This document shows positions 37,301 to 46,082 of a stretch of 64,000 nt of DNA, one piece after another. Position 1 is the stretch's first letter. Every line of letters starts with the position of its first letter. Location: positions 205,907-269,906 of the forward strand of contig NZ_RQRS01000004.1 in assembly GCF_004335085.1 (NCBI RefSeq), written 5' to 3'. Made by a program: the position numbers and the translations under genes. The stretch is from Pedobacter nototheniae (lineage in GTDB: Bacteria; Bacteroidota; Bacteroidia; Sphingobacteriales; Sphingobacteriaceae). The notes under the pieces are model-generated. The model worked only from the letters and a program-made list of their open reading frames with translations. It had not been told where the DNA came from and made no database searches.

Positions 37301-37496
37301 TCCAAAACAATGGCTAAGTGCACTTAAGGTAAGTAACATTAGGCTTTTCCTGCAAGGGCAGAATATTTATACCTGGACAAAGTATAAGTTTTATGTAGAT
37401 CCTGAAAATGTGAATACGGTAAATACTGCTTTCCCATTACAAGCGCTTTACCCAACATCAAAGGTTTACAATTTTGGTTTAAACGTTCAATTTTAA
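34344..37496 (+). CDS. SusC-like TonB-linked outer-membrane transporter 1
   Basis: A 1050-residue outer-membrane glycan importer. A long signal region ends FLFLFSCASAFAQ. A carboxypeptidase-regulatory domain follows (TITGTVKDNKGVTLPGVSIR, about 43-125). The TonB-box-like segment is LDEVVVVGYGVQKK. The plug contains GRLPGLLAVQTSGQPGADGA, LKVRGVATYG, AIVVVDGIER and VLKDAASTAIYGIRGANGII. The beta-barrel fills the rest, ending KVYNFGLNVQF. It starts 4 nt before its SusD partner, so the pair forms one uptake complex in which SusD is the lid. It is the first gene of the PUL and divergent from the LacI regulator. The ligand is an oligosaccharide, inferred to be uronate-containing. Confidence 0.96.
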   Translation: MDKLYILKKIFPSFKFELSQKTKIFYSLTFLFLFSCASAFAQSTITGTVKDNKGVTLPGVSIRVKGTQTGAVTDENGRFSVKAAETSTLVFTYIGYTTKEIQVNNKTSITVVLEDDSQGLDEVVVVGYGVQKKSTLTGAVAQISAEEIMKSPTPNPTNSLIGRLPGLLAVQTSGQPGADGAALKVRGVATYGVNNSAIVVVDGIERPSFSDVDASEIETVTVLKDAASTAIYGIRGANGIIVITTKQGKIGKPKVTYTGNYALQTYTGLAIGLPAFENASLLNQSYVNDGKAPFFSDTELQKFKDGSDPIGYPNVQWFDFLTKKFYSQTQHNININGGTKIAKYFVSAGYAFQDGIFKKFDSPYGINTVPNYNRYNFRSNVDLTFNKDFTVGIKLGGRFSDRYQPAGLKSSSAFSYDTIEGMISRILQVPSYAYPVTLPDGRITANPNIGTNIWNPYAVLTRFGTRNDNVNTIESTFNLNYKLDFITKGLAFKTNFGYDSYYNNIERRNANWAAYVYNPSTGAATLSTDTRNRDEPLGAVQDGGVTEGSTNMNLQTGFDYNRSFGKHNIGGLILGTRQLVRSTGTTTFTAPPRATQGLASRVTYNYGERYFAEFNASYNGSENFASGLRYGFFPAASAGWTLTNESFWKKNDILTYFKIRGSYGLVGNDKVSDNRFLFLTSYGPVPTTVFPALLFGNPNSPTTYPTIYISDTALGNDNLTWEKGTKRNIGFEARMLKDNLRLTVDLFDETRRDILTTPLSGSALFGHVYPNLNKGVVYNKGYEIEADYQRQIGAVTLGINAQISYAKNKILENDEPDGLPFSLARKGTSVGQFFGYKTDGFFQSAADIAASPKLVGYNPIPGDLKFKDLDGDGVITNLDQDKIGYTNTPEYVYSFSPRVIYKGFTLSVLFQGVANVSSNVILNEQNNGQQMYPFMMDAWTPANAATATWPALHARGTASLNYALNDFTLQNSAYLKIRNIELSWNLPKQWLSALKVSNIRLFLQGQNIYTWTKYKFYVDPENVNTVNTAFPLQALYPTSKVYNFGLNVQF

Positions 37497-37500
37497 GAAA

Positions 37501-39216
37501 ATGAAACACTTTAAAATATATACAGCAATTGCATTATTAACATTGTTCTCAATTTCATGCAAAAAGGATTATCTGGAGAGAACGCCTGGTGTTGCTTTAA
37601 GTGAGGATGATATTTTTGCAGATCCTACGCAAGCTGCTAGATTTGCTGATAATGCCTACAATTATCAAATTACTAAATACGTAAGATTTAACGATCATCG
37701 TGGCTGTACTGCGCAAGCATCAGACGAGGCGGTTTCAGGAAATTCAGAAGGATCGGTAACCACATTAAACCGGGGTTTATATCACGATCATTCTAATGCA
37801 ACTTCCTTAAACGATATTTATGATATATGGAAAAGAATGTATGCCGGTATTGCTATTGAAACAAAAATGCTTGCCCGTATAGGCGAAGTGCCACCTGCAC
37901 CTCCTGCTACAGTTCCTATTTTTCAACCTGCAAGGGTAGAAGGAGAAATGCGCTACTTAAGAGCCATGTCTTACTTCGAACTAACCAAAAGATTTGGCGG
38001 TGTGCCAATTGTAGATAAGGTTTATAAAGTTAATGATGAATTAAACTTGCCTCGCAATACTTTTGATGAGGTAACCAAATACATTTTAAACGATTTAACA
38101 ATTGCTGAAGCCAAACTAGGTAATGATGCAGATTATCTTGCATCTGATTATGGCCGTGCTACAAAAGGTGCTGCGCAAGCACTAAGAGCAAGAGTATTAT
38201 TGTATGCGGCTAGTCCTTTAAATAATCCATCAGGCGATAAAACCAAATGGCAAGCCGCTGCTGATGCTGCAAAAGTATTAATGGATGGTAGATATGCTTT
38301 GCAAGCTACTTATGGAGATATTTTAAACGTTCCTAATTCGCCAGAATACATTATGATTAAAATTAAGGGCAACACGCCTTTAGCAGGAGAGATGATGCAG
38401 GATTTTTCTATGTCGCCAGGTTCTGGTGGTGCACAAGGGCAAATGAACCCAACGCAAAACCACGTAGATATGTACGAAATGGCTAATGGAAAACCTATTA
38501 CCGATCCTACATCTGGTTATAATCCACAAAAACCTTACGAAGGTCGCGAGCCCCGCTTTTACAATAACATAATTTATAATGATTTGCCTTGGCAAGGTGG
38601 TAAAATAGAAATGTGGACTACCACAGGTACTGATGGAAAAACCCTTTTTGGTAAAGATTATAACACGACAATTACCTATACCGCTACCCGCTATTACTGC
38701 AAAAAATACTGGCCAGAAGTGTACAGAACCGTTGGCGGAAGTACCACTTTATTAAATTATATCTATTTCCGCTATGCTGAAGTTTTATTGAACTATGCTG
38801 AAGCACAAAACGAGGCCGTAGGACCTGATGATAGCGTTTACGATCAATTAATTGCTATTCGCCGTAGGGCAGGAATAACTCAAGGTGCTGGCAGATATGG
38901 TTATGGATTAAAGGAAAACATGACGCAAAGTGAAATGCGTGAAGTGATTAGACATGAGCGTGCTATTGAACTTGCTTACGAAGATCACCGATGGTATGAT
39001 ATTATGCGCTGGAAAATAGGAGCAACTACCATTGGCGTACCAATGAAAGGTATGGATGTAGTTAAAAAATCAGACGGTAGTTTTGTGTATACGCCTTTTG
39101 TATTAACCTCTACCTTTCAAAAAAGCTGGAGAGAAGCACAGAATTTATACCCTATTCCAAGAGCTGAGATTTATAAAAGCAAAGGGGTACTTACGCAAAA
39201 TCCAGGTTGGGAATAG
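37501..39216 (+). CDS. SusD-like glycan-binding lipoprotein 1
   Basis: A 571-residue outer-membrane surface lipoprotein. The signal MKHFKIYTAIALLTLFSISC carries a lipobox at Cys20. The SusD fold shows RFADNAYNYQI near the start, YLRAMSYFELTKRFGGVPIV (the TPR region), TKGAAQALRARVLLYAASPLNNP and YFRYAEVLLNYAEAQNEA, then HERAIELAYEDHRWYDIMRWKIG and the closing NLYPIPRAEIYK. SusD proteins cap the SusC barrel and present oligosaccharides to it. It directly follows its SusC partner and is followed 36 nt later by a second SusC, so the two pairs are tandem in one operon. Confidence 0.95.
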   Translation: MKHFKIYTAIALLTLFSISCKKDYLERTPGVALSEDDIFADPTQAARFADNAYNYQITKYVRFNDHRGCTAQASDEAVSGNSEGSVTTLNRGLYHDHSNATSLNDIYDIWKRMYAGIAIETKMLARIGEVPPAPPATVPIFQPARVEGEMRYLRAMSYFELTKRFGGVPIVDKVYKVNDELNLPRNTFDEVTKYILNDLTIAEAKLGNDADYLASDYGRATKGAAQALRARVLLYAASPLNNPSGDKTKWQAAADAAKVLMDGRYALQATYGDILNVPNSPEYIMIKIKGNTPLAGEMMQDFSMSPGSGGAQGQMNPTQNHVDMYEMANGKPITDPTSGYNPQKPYEGREPRFYNNIIYNDLPWQGGKIEMWTTTGTDGKTLFGKDYNTTITYTATRYYCKKYWPEVYRTVGGSTTLLNYIYFRYAEVLLNYAEAQNEAVGPDDSVYDQLIAIRRRAGITQGAGRYGYGLKENMTQSEMREVIRHERAIELAYEDHRWYDIMRWKIGATTIGVPMKGMDVVKKSDGSFVYTPFVLTSTFQKSWREAQNLYPIPRAEIYKSKGVLTQNPGWE

Positions 39217-39252
39217 TCAGTTAATCAATATAACGCTAAAGATTTATTTGAT

Positions 39253-42200
39253 ATGAAATTATTAAAATCAAAATATATAGTTTGTCTGCTTTTTTTATGG
39301 GCGGGCATGCTAAACGTTTACGGGCAAACACCCGATGAGCAAATAACGGTTACCGGAAAGGTTGTAGATCAGGATAAGAAAGCAATGCCTGGTGTAGCCA
39401 TCTCCATTCAGGAAGATAAAACCAATAAAACGATTACCACTGCTGCAGATGGAACTTTTACTATTGAAACCAGCACCAGTGATGTATTGGTATTTAAGTA
39501 TATAGGTTATCGCATGGTGTTAAAGCCGGCGGCCGAAGTAAGCAGGGGAGACATTGTATTAACTAAAGCCTTAATTGATGCAGGTGATGATGATGACGTA
39601 TACATTCCTTTTGGAGTAAGAAAAAGAAGAGAGGTTACGGCAACCATCAGCACCATTCGTGCAGAAAATTTACCTCAAATTCCATCCTCATCATTAACCA
39701 ATGTATTTACTGGCAGGCTTCCAGGATTAGCCATTTATCCAAGTGGCTCCCAACAACCGGGTTATGATGCATCGAGCTTTTTAGTTCGCGGTCGTTCTTC
39801 TTATAATAGCAACCAAGAACCATTAGTTTTGGTAGATGGTATTGAGCGTAGTTTTAGTGCTATGGATTTGGGTGAGATTGAAAGTGTAAGTGTACTTAAA
39901 GATGCAGCAACTTTAGCCTGGTATGGTATGTATGCCGCAAATGGTGTAATTTATGTTAAAACTCGTCGTGGAAGTGCTACTTCTACCAAAGTAACTTTTG
40001 ATGCACAAGCAGGTTTACAAGCACCTTTGCAGGTTACTAAACCTTTGGATGCTTATTCTTACGCAACTTTATATAATGAAGCATCAGTAAATACTGGATT
40101 ACCACCTTTTTATGGTCCTGAGGCTCTACAAGCTTATCAAACAGGTTCTGATCCAATAAAATATCCGAACAATAATTTTGTTAAAGATTTCACCAAAAGC
40201 GTTGCCCCAACACAGCGTTACGTTGCAACTGTAACAGGTGGAAACGCCTTTATCAAATATTATACTTTGTTAAGTGCTTATCAGCAAGGCGGTTTCTATA
40301 AAGGTGGAAAAAATGATTCTTACGATGCAAATACTGATTTTAACCGCTATAATTTAAGAACAAATTTAGATTTACACGTTAGTAAAAACCTGGATGTAGC
40401 TTTGGATATTGGCGGAAGAATAACCACTTTAACTTTCCCTAATGCAGGTACTGGTAATTTTTTAAGCACAGTTTACTCTACTCCGGCAAATGCTTTTCCA
40501 GTAATAAACCCAGATGGATCTTACGGTGGTACTTCAATTTTTACCAGTGCCAACCCTAAAGCAATGTTAGCCTCAGGTGGTGCCAGTACAGATTTAATGC
40601 GTAATATGATTGCAACAATCAGCGCCAAACAAAAAATGGACGGTATTTTAAAAGGATTATCAGGCGAAGTTTATTACGCTTATGATATTGCAGGTCTATA
40701 CCGTTCGGGCTTTGCACAAACTTATTCAACATCAGAATTAAAACCCGATGGTACCTATACCAATTATGGTACAGCTACAAAAGCCAACTACCAGTCTAAT
40801 GCTTTCTCTGGTAACATCAGAAAGAGTGAATTTTGGGCAGGCTTTGATTATAACAGAACATTCGGACAGCATGATATTAAATTTACAACAAGAGTTTCCA
40901 GAGCAAATTATTCTTCTTTTGGTAATTTAGATGTTCGTAGAGAAGGTTGGTCTAACCGCTTATCATACAATTTTATTCAACGTTATTTCCTTGATTTAAC
41001 GGCTTCTTATTCAGGATCAGAAAACTTTGCTCCAGATTCTAGATACGGTTTTTTCCCTGCTGCATCTGCAGGATGGATCATATCAGACGAAGATTTTATG
41101 AAAGGCTCAACTGGGTTTCTTGATTTCTTAAAAATCAGAGGTTCTTACGGTCTTGTAGGTAATGATGCCATTGGAAACGCACGTAGATTTGCTTATAACG
41201 ATTTCTATAGCAGAAGCACAACTGGCTATACTTTCGGTACCGCGTATGCTGGTGTGGGAGGTACAGGACAACTTGCTTTGGCTAACCCATTTTTAACCTG
41301 GGAAAAAGCATATAAAACCAGTGTTGGTTTTGATGCTAAATTATTTAAACAATCGCTTTCCATCAGTGCCGATTATTTCTATGAAGACAGAAAAGATTTA
41401 ACCACACCGTCTTTATTGCCAAGCATTCTTGGTCAGAGTTTAATTTATGTAAACGAAGGCGAGGCTTCTTACAAAGGATTTGAAACGGGTATTAACTACA
41501 ATAAGAAAATTGGTGGAGTTGATTTAAATATTTTTGGAAACTTTACCTATACCACAAGTAAAATATTAGCAGTAAATGAGGCGGCAAATTTGCCAGCATA
41601 TCAAAAAACACTTGGTCACCCAATTTCAAGTGTCATTGCGCCGTCTGCTACAGCATCTACTAACCCGGGTTACATTAGCATGATGTTAATATCTGATGGC
41701 ATTTTCCAAAATCAGGCACAAATTGATGCATCCCCAAAGCAACTTTTATCTAAAGATGTTAAGCCAGGCGATATTAAGTATGTAGATATGAATGGTGATG
41801 GTGTAATTAATGATTTAGACCGTGTTAGAACTGATTTCAACTTTGTACCTAAAGCTTTCTTTGGCTTTGGCGCTTCAGTTGCTTATCAAAATTTCGATCT
41901 TAATTTCTTATTTCAAGGTACAAGCGGTCGCTCAATTTACATTCAACAATTGGTTAATGCAGGTACAGCTAACAATGGCTACTTAAACCAGTTTAGTGTG
42001 GATAGATGGACACCGTCAAACACCGAAGCACCATATCCAAGATTACTATTAACTGATCGTGGAAATAATACCGCACCTTCAGATTTCTGGGTTCGCTCTG
42101 GTGATTATTTACGACTTAAAAATATTGAACTTGGTTATACTTTACCTTCATCGTTTACTAAAAAGTTAAAAATAGCACAGCTTAGATTTTATGCAGGTGG

Positions 42201-42351
42201 CTTAAACTTATTAACGTTCGATAAACTAAAAGGACTTCCTGTTGATCCAGAATTACCTGAATCGGGTTATAGCTCTACAATCAATGGTACATCAAGCGCA
42301 TCATATCCATATATGAAAATCTATTCGTTTGGTATGAACTTGAAATTTTAA
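39253..42351 (+). CDS. SusC-like TonB-linked outer-membrane transporter 2
   Basis: A 1032-residue SusC homologue clearly different from the first copy. The signal peptide ends LLFLWAGMLNVYGQ. The regulatory domain reads VTVTGKVVDQDKKAMPGVAIS in part (about 31-110). In place of a standard TonB box the linker reads DDDVYIPFGVRKRREVTATIS. The plug has FTGRLPGLAIYPSGSQQPGYD, FLVRGRSSY, PLVLVDGIERS and VLKDAATLAWYGMYAANGVIY, followed by the barrel. The second SusD gene is 11 nt downstream. Two divergent SusCD pairs in one PUL usually import different parts or sizes of one complex glycan. That is an inference here. Confidence 0.95.
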   Translation: MKLLKSKYIVCLLFLWAGMLNVYGQTPDEQITVTGKVVDQDKKAMPGVAISIQEDKTNKTITTAADGTFTIETSTSDVLVFKYIGYRMVLKPAAEVSRGDIVLTKALIDAGDDDDVYIPFGVRKRREVTATISTIRAENLPQIPSSSLTNVFTGRLPGLAIYPSGSQQPGYDASSFLVRGRSSYNSNQEPLVLVDGIERSFSAMDLGEIESVSVLKDAATLAWYGMYAANGVIYVKTRRGSATSTKVTFDAQAGLQAPLQVTKPLDAYSYATLYNEASVNTGLPPFYGPEALQAYQTGSDPIKYPNNNFVKDFTKSVAPTQRYVATVTGGNAFIKYYTLLSAYQQGGFYKGGKNDSYDANTDFNRYNLRTNLDLHVSKNLDVALDIGGRITTLTFPNAGTGNFLSTVYSTPANAFPVINPDGSYGGTSIFTSANPKAMLASGGASTDLMRNMIATISAKQKMDGILKGLSGEVYYAYDIAGLYRSGFAQTYSTSELKPDGTYTNYGTATKANYQSNAFSGNIRKSEFWAGFDYNRTFGQHDIKFTTRVSRANYSSFGNLDVRREGWSNRLSYNFIQRYFLDLTASYSGSENFAPDSRYGFFPAASAGWIISDEDFMKGSTGFLDFLKIRGSYGLVGNDAIGNARRFAYNDFYSRSTTGYTFGTAYAGVGGTGQLALANPFLTWEKAYKTSVGFDAKLFKQSLSISADYFYEDRKDLTTPSLLPSILGQSLIYVNEGEASYKGFETGINYNKKIGGVDLNIFGNFTYTTSKILAVNEAANLPAYQKTLGHPISSVIAPSATASTNPGYISMMLISDGIFQNQAQIDASPKQLLSKDVKPGDIKYVDMNGDGVINDLDRVRTDFNFVPKAFFGFGASVAYQNFDLNFLFQGTSGRSIYIQQLVNAGTANNGYLNQFSVDRWTPSNTEAPYPRLLLTDRGNNTAPSDFWVRSGDYLRLKNIELGYTLPSSFTKKLKIAQLRFYAGGLNLLTFDKLKGLPVDPELPESGYSSTINGTSSASYPYMKIYSFGMNLKF

Positions 42352-42362
42352 AAGATAAGAAA

Positions 42363-44141
42363 ATGAAAAAAAATATATTTTATCTGGTTCTTACTGTCGT
42401 AGCAATTGCTTTGGCAGCATGTAAAAAAGATGGTTTCCTTCAAGATGGATCATTTAGCGGAGGTAATGATGTTACCGAAGCCCAACTATGGGCCAACCCT
42501 GATTATGCCCGCAATTTTTTAAATAATGTTTACTCCGTACTTTCAGATCGTTACAGCGTAGATGGAGGTGGTGCTTTACTGGCATCAGGCTCTGATGAAG
42601 CTGTAAACTCCAACCAAAACTCATCCATTAGCATTTTAAATAATGGTAGCTGGAGTCCATCAAAAACTTTTGATGATGTTTATTCTGATATGTATGTAGG
42701 CATTAGAAAAGCCAATATGTTTTTGGAAAAAGCAAATGGAAGTGCAATTATTCCTTTAGATGAACTGCTTCCAGCAAACGTGGCCGCAAATCAAACTTAC
42801 GAAGCACAAATTGAACGTTTACGCGGTCAGGCGTTCTTTTTAAGAGCATTTTTTGAATTTGAACTGGTAAAACGTTATGGAAGCATGGTTTTGGTTACCC
42901 GCACTTTAAGTGTAACCGATAAGCTAGATTTACCAAGAAATAGCTTTGATGAATGTGTAAAACAAATTGCCTCTGATTGTGATGAGGCTATTGCAAGATT
43001 GCCTTTATCTCCAACAGAATGGAATACGGCAAATAGAGGTAGAGCTACGCAAACTGCAGCTATGGCATTAAAAGCCCGTTTATTGTTGTATGCAGCCAGC
43101 CCGCAATATAATCCATCAGGCGATGTAACAAAATGGCAAGCTGCTGCAGATGCAGCAAAACGACTTATGGACACAGGTAAACATGGAATTTATACTTCTT
43201 ACCCAAACATTTGGTTATGGAATAATGGCGCATTTAACAATGAAACCATTTTTGCAACAGTTGCTACAAGTCGTAATGATATTGAGGTAAATAATGCACC
43301 TGTAAGTTACGATGCCGCCAACGGTCGTACCAACCCAACGCAAGAATTAGTTGATGCTTTCGAGATGAAAACAACAGGTAAAAATATTAATGATGCGGGA
43401 TCGGGATTTGTGGCAAGTAACCCATATTTTAACCGCGACCCAAGGTTAGGCTTTACTGTTTTCTTTAATTCAAATTCTATCGATCATTCTACAGCCGCAG
43501 GTGCTGCAGGTGCAACAGCGTATACCTCTTCATTATTTAAAACTAAACCTGTTGAAACTTTTGTTGGTGGTAAAGATGGTTTAAACCTGAATGTAAATGC
43601 AACCAAAACTGGTTACTATATGCGTAAATATTTAAGCGAAAGTGCTTCATGGGCTGGTACAGCGGCAAGTGTTCGCCGTCCATGGATATTTTTTAGATAT
43701 GCTGAAGTGTTATTGAACTATGCCGAGGCTTTAAATGAAGCACAAGGTGCTGGTCAGGTTACTGAAATTTTAAGAGTTTTAAATATGATTAGGGATAGGA
43801 CAGGAGTTAAAATGCCTTTGTTACAAAGCACAAACCCTACTGCAAATGCTTACGTTGCTCCAACTAAAGAAGAATTGCGTAAACGTATTCATAACGAACG
43901 TAGGGTAGAGTTGTGTTTCGAAGAGCACCGTTTTTATGATGTACGTAGATGGAAAGAGGGTGAAACTACATTTAATAAACCTGTTACCGGAATGAGAATT
44001 GTTCAGCTTACACCTACAACTTATAGTTATACACCGTTTACAGTTGAAAATAGGACTTTTGCACCTAAAAATTATTTATATCCAATTTCTCAAAATGAAT
44101 TGAATAAAGCTCCGGCCTTAGGTCAAAATGCAGGCTATTAA
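42363..44141 (+). CDS. SusD-like glycan-binding lipoprotein 2
   Basis: A 592-residue surface lipoprotein with signal MKKNIFYLVLTVVAIALAAC and lipobox Cys20. SusD features are ARNFLNNVYSVLSDRYS, FFLRAFFEFELVKRYGSM, TQTAAMALKARLLLYAASPQ, NPSGDVTKWQAAADAAKRLM, FFRYAEVLLNYAEALNEA and ERRVELCFEEHRFYDVRRWKE, ending NYLYPISQNELNKAP. It pairs with the SusC 11 nt upstream. A strong mRNA hairpin lies between this gene and the first GH2 gene, 110 nt downstream. It may mark the boundary between highly expressed transport genes and the enzymes. Confidence 0.95.
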   Translation: MKKNIFYLVLTVVAIALAACKKDGFLQDGSFSGGNDVTEAQLWANPDYARNFLNNVYSVLSDRYSVDGGGALLASGSDEAVNSNQNSSISILNNGSWSPSKTFDDVYSDMYVGIRKANMFLEKANGSAIIPLDELLPANVAANQTYEAQIERLRGQAFFLRAFFEFELVKRYGSMVLVTRTLSVTDKLDLPRNSFDECVKQIASDCDEAIARLPLSPTEWNTANRGRATQTAAMALKARLLLYAASPQYNPSGDVTKWQAAADAAKRLMDTGKHGIYTSYPNIWLWNNGAFNNETIFATVATSRNDIEVNNAPVSYDAANGRTNPTQELVDAFEMKTTGKNINDAGSGFVASNPYFNRDPRLGFTVFFNSNSIDHSTAAGAAGATAYTSSLFKTKPVETFVGGKDGLNLNVNATKTGYYMRKYLSESASWAGTAASVRRPWIFFRYAEVLLNYAEALNEAQGAGQVTEILRVLNMIRDRTGVKMPLLQSTNPTANAYVAPTKEELRKRIHNERRVELCFEEHRFYDVRRWKEGETTFNKPVTGMRIVQLTPTTYSYTPFTVENRTFAPKNYLYPISQNELNKAPALGQNAGY

Positions 44142-44173
44142 ATTTTACAAACTAAATTTTGCTCGAATTTAGG

Positions 44174-44195
44174 CGGTCGGTGGAAACACCGACCG
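44174..44195 (+). promoter_or_regulatory. GAAA-tetraloop hairpin between susD2 and the first GH2 gene
   Basis: CGGTCGGTG (44174-44182), loop GAAA, then CACCGACCG (44187-44195) make a 9-bp perfect stem. No T run follows, so it is probably not a full terminator. It could stabilise the 3' end of the susCD message or attenuate readthrough. Confidence 0.6.
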
Positions 44196-44251
44196 TAAAT
44201 TAATTGTTAGTTTTAGAACTTCAATTATTTAAAGCTAAAAAAAAACACGTT

Positions 44252-46081
44252 ATGTCAAAATTGATCTTTAGAGTATTTATAATTTGCCTCTCGCTTTTTT
44301 CGTCAGTTAGTTACGCACAGGTAAGCTCTATTCAAAACATCCAGGCACGAAAAATTTTAAGTCTGAATGGTAAGTGGAACTATATCATAGACCCTTACGA
44401 AAACGGTTATTACGATTATAGGCACGATCCTTTCGATCAATCTAAAACCGGAACCGGAGGTTTTTTTGACGATAAAGTACAAAAAGATAAATCAGAACTT
44501 ATAGAATATAATTTCGATCTATCGCCACAAATGAATGTACCAGGAGACTGGAATTCTCAATCAGAAAAACTGGAACTTTACGAAGGAACGGTTTGGTTGC
44601 GTAGAAAATTTAATGCCACACCAGAAAATGGTAAAAGATATATAATATACTTTGCTGCGGTAAATTATGAATCACATATTTATTTAAATGGCAAAAAATT
44701 AGGGGTTCATAAAGGTGGTTTTACTCCATTTCAATTTGAGGTAACCGGAAAATTAATTAAAGGAGAAAACTCTTTAGTCGTTAAGGCAGATAATACCCGT
44801 AAACAAGATGAAATACCCACTGTAAATACCGATTGGTGGAATTATGGAGGGATTACCCGTGATGTATTTTTGGCAGAATTACCTGAACACTACATCAATG
44901 ATTACAAATTACAATTATCGAAAGGACGCAATAATGCTATAAGTTTTTCGGTTAAACTTGCTGATGCTTTTGCCGGGCAAGAAATTACGTTATCCATACC
45001 AGAATTAAAACTGGAGAAAAAATATAAAACAGATTCTGAAGGAAAAATTTCTGATGAATTTATCTGGAATAACCTAACCCTTTGGTCGCCAGAAAATCCT
45101 AAACTGTATGCGGTTAATATTAAATCTGCTAATGAAAATATTCAGGATAATATTGGTTTCAGAACAATTGAGGTACAAGGAAATGACATTCTTTTAAACG
45201 GTAAATCTGTTTTTTTAAGAGGGATTTCTATTCATGATGAAAACCCTTTGCTTGCAGGTCGTTTACGCTCAGAAGGCGATATGCGCATGATGTTGCAATG
45301 GGCAAAGGATATGAATTGCAACTATGTGCGCCTTGCACATTATCCACACAACGAAGAAATGGTGCGTTTAGCCGATGAAATGGGCTTATTAGTTTGGGCA
45401 GAAGTACCGGTTTATTGGACCATTAGCTGGGAAAACCCTGCAACCTATGCCAATGCAAAACAACAGTTAACTGATCTCATTTTGAGAGATAAAAACCGTG
45501 CTAGTGTTATCGTATGGTCTATCGGCAATGAAACACCATTAAGTAGCCCACGTTTAAGTTTTATGACAAATTTAGCCGAAACCGCACGTTCCTTAGATGA
45601 TACCCGTTTGGTGGCTGCGGCTTTAGAAGTGCACCGCGATGGAAATACCATTGTTTTAAATGATCCATTAGGAGAGAAAATTGATTTAGTAAGCTTTAAC
45701 GAATATGCCGGATGGTATTGGGGCGGTACACCTTCAGAAATCTCAAAATATAATTTCAATATTAAGTACAATAAACCGGTCGTAATTACGGAGTTTGGTG
45801 GCGATGCTTTAGGCGGTTTTCATGCTGATGAAAATACTCGTTGGAGTGAGGAATATCAGGAATCGCTTTATAAAAATCAAATTACCATGCTTACAAAAAT
45901 TGATGCTTTGCGTGGAATGACGCCATGGATTTTAACAGATTTTAGATCGCCAAGGAGACAACATCCTGTTTATCAAAACTTTTGGAACCGTAAAGGTTTA
46001 ATCAGCGAAACAGGGAAAAAGAAAAAAGCATTTTTTGTACTTAAAGATTTTTATAACCAAATGCAGCTAAAATATAAGTAA
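44252..46081 (+). CDS. GH2 beta-glucuronidase-like glycoside hydrolase
   Basis: A 609-residue exported GH2 enzyme (signal MSKLIFRVFIICLSLFSSVSYAQ). A sugar-binding jelly roll (about 30-210, RKILSLNGKWNYIID) precedes an Ig-like domain (about 215-310) and the TIM barrel. The acid/base is Glu427 (VWSIGNE) and the nucleophile is Glu514 (VVITEFGGDA). FNEYAGWY and the NRK of NFWNRKG (579-581) resemble E. coli beta-glucuronidase, whose NxK motif contacts the uronate carboxylate. NxKG also appears in the other two GH2 proteins here, so it is supportive and not decisive. I chose the ATG at 44252 over an upstream TTG because the signal peptide starts there. The GH10 gene begins 1 nt after its stop codon. 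Confidence 0.9.
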   Translation: MSKLIFRVFIICLSLFSSVSYAQVSSIQNIQARKILSLNGKWNYIIDPYENGYYDYRHDPFDQSKTGTGGFFDDKVQKDKSELIEYNFDLSPQMNVPGDWNSQSEKLELYEGTVWLRRKFNATPENGKRYIIYFAAVNYESHIYLNGKKLGVHKGGFTPFQFEVTGKLIKGENSLVVKADNTRKQDEIPTVNTDWWNYGGITRDVFLAELPEHYINDYKLQLSKGRNNAISFSVKLADAFAGQEITLSIPELKLEKKYKTDSEGKISDEFIWNNLTLWSPENPKLYAVNIKSANENIQDNIGFRTIEVQGNDILLNGKSVFLRGISIHDENPLLAGRLRSEGDMRMMLQWAKDMNCNYVRLAHYPHNEEMVRLADEMGLLVWAEVPVYWTISWENPATYANAKQQLTDLILRDKNRASVIVWSIGNETPLSSPRLSFMTNLAETARSLDDTRLVAAALEVHRDGNTIVLNDPLGEKIDLVSFNEYAGWYWGGTPSEISKYNFNIKYNKPVVITEFGGDALGGFHADENTRWSEEYQESLYKNQITMLTKIDALRGMTPWILTDFRSPRRQHPVYQNFWNRKGLISETGKKKKAFFVLKDFYNQMQLKYK

Positions 46082-46082
46082 C

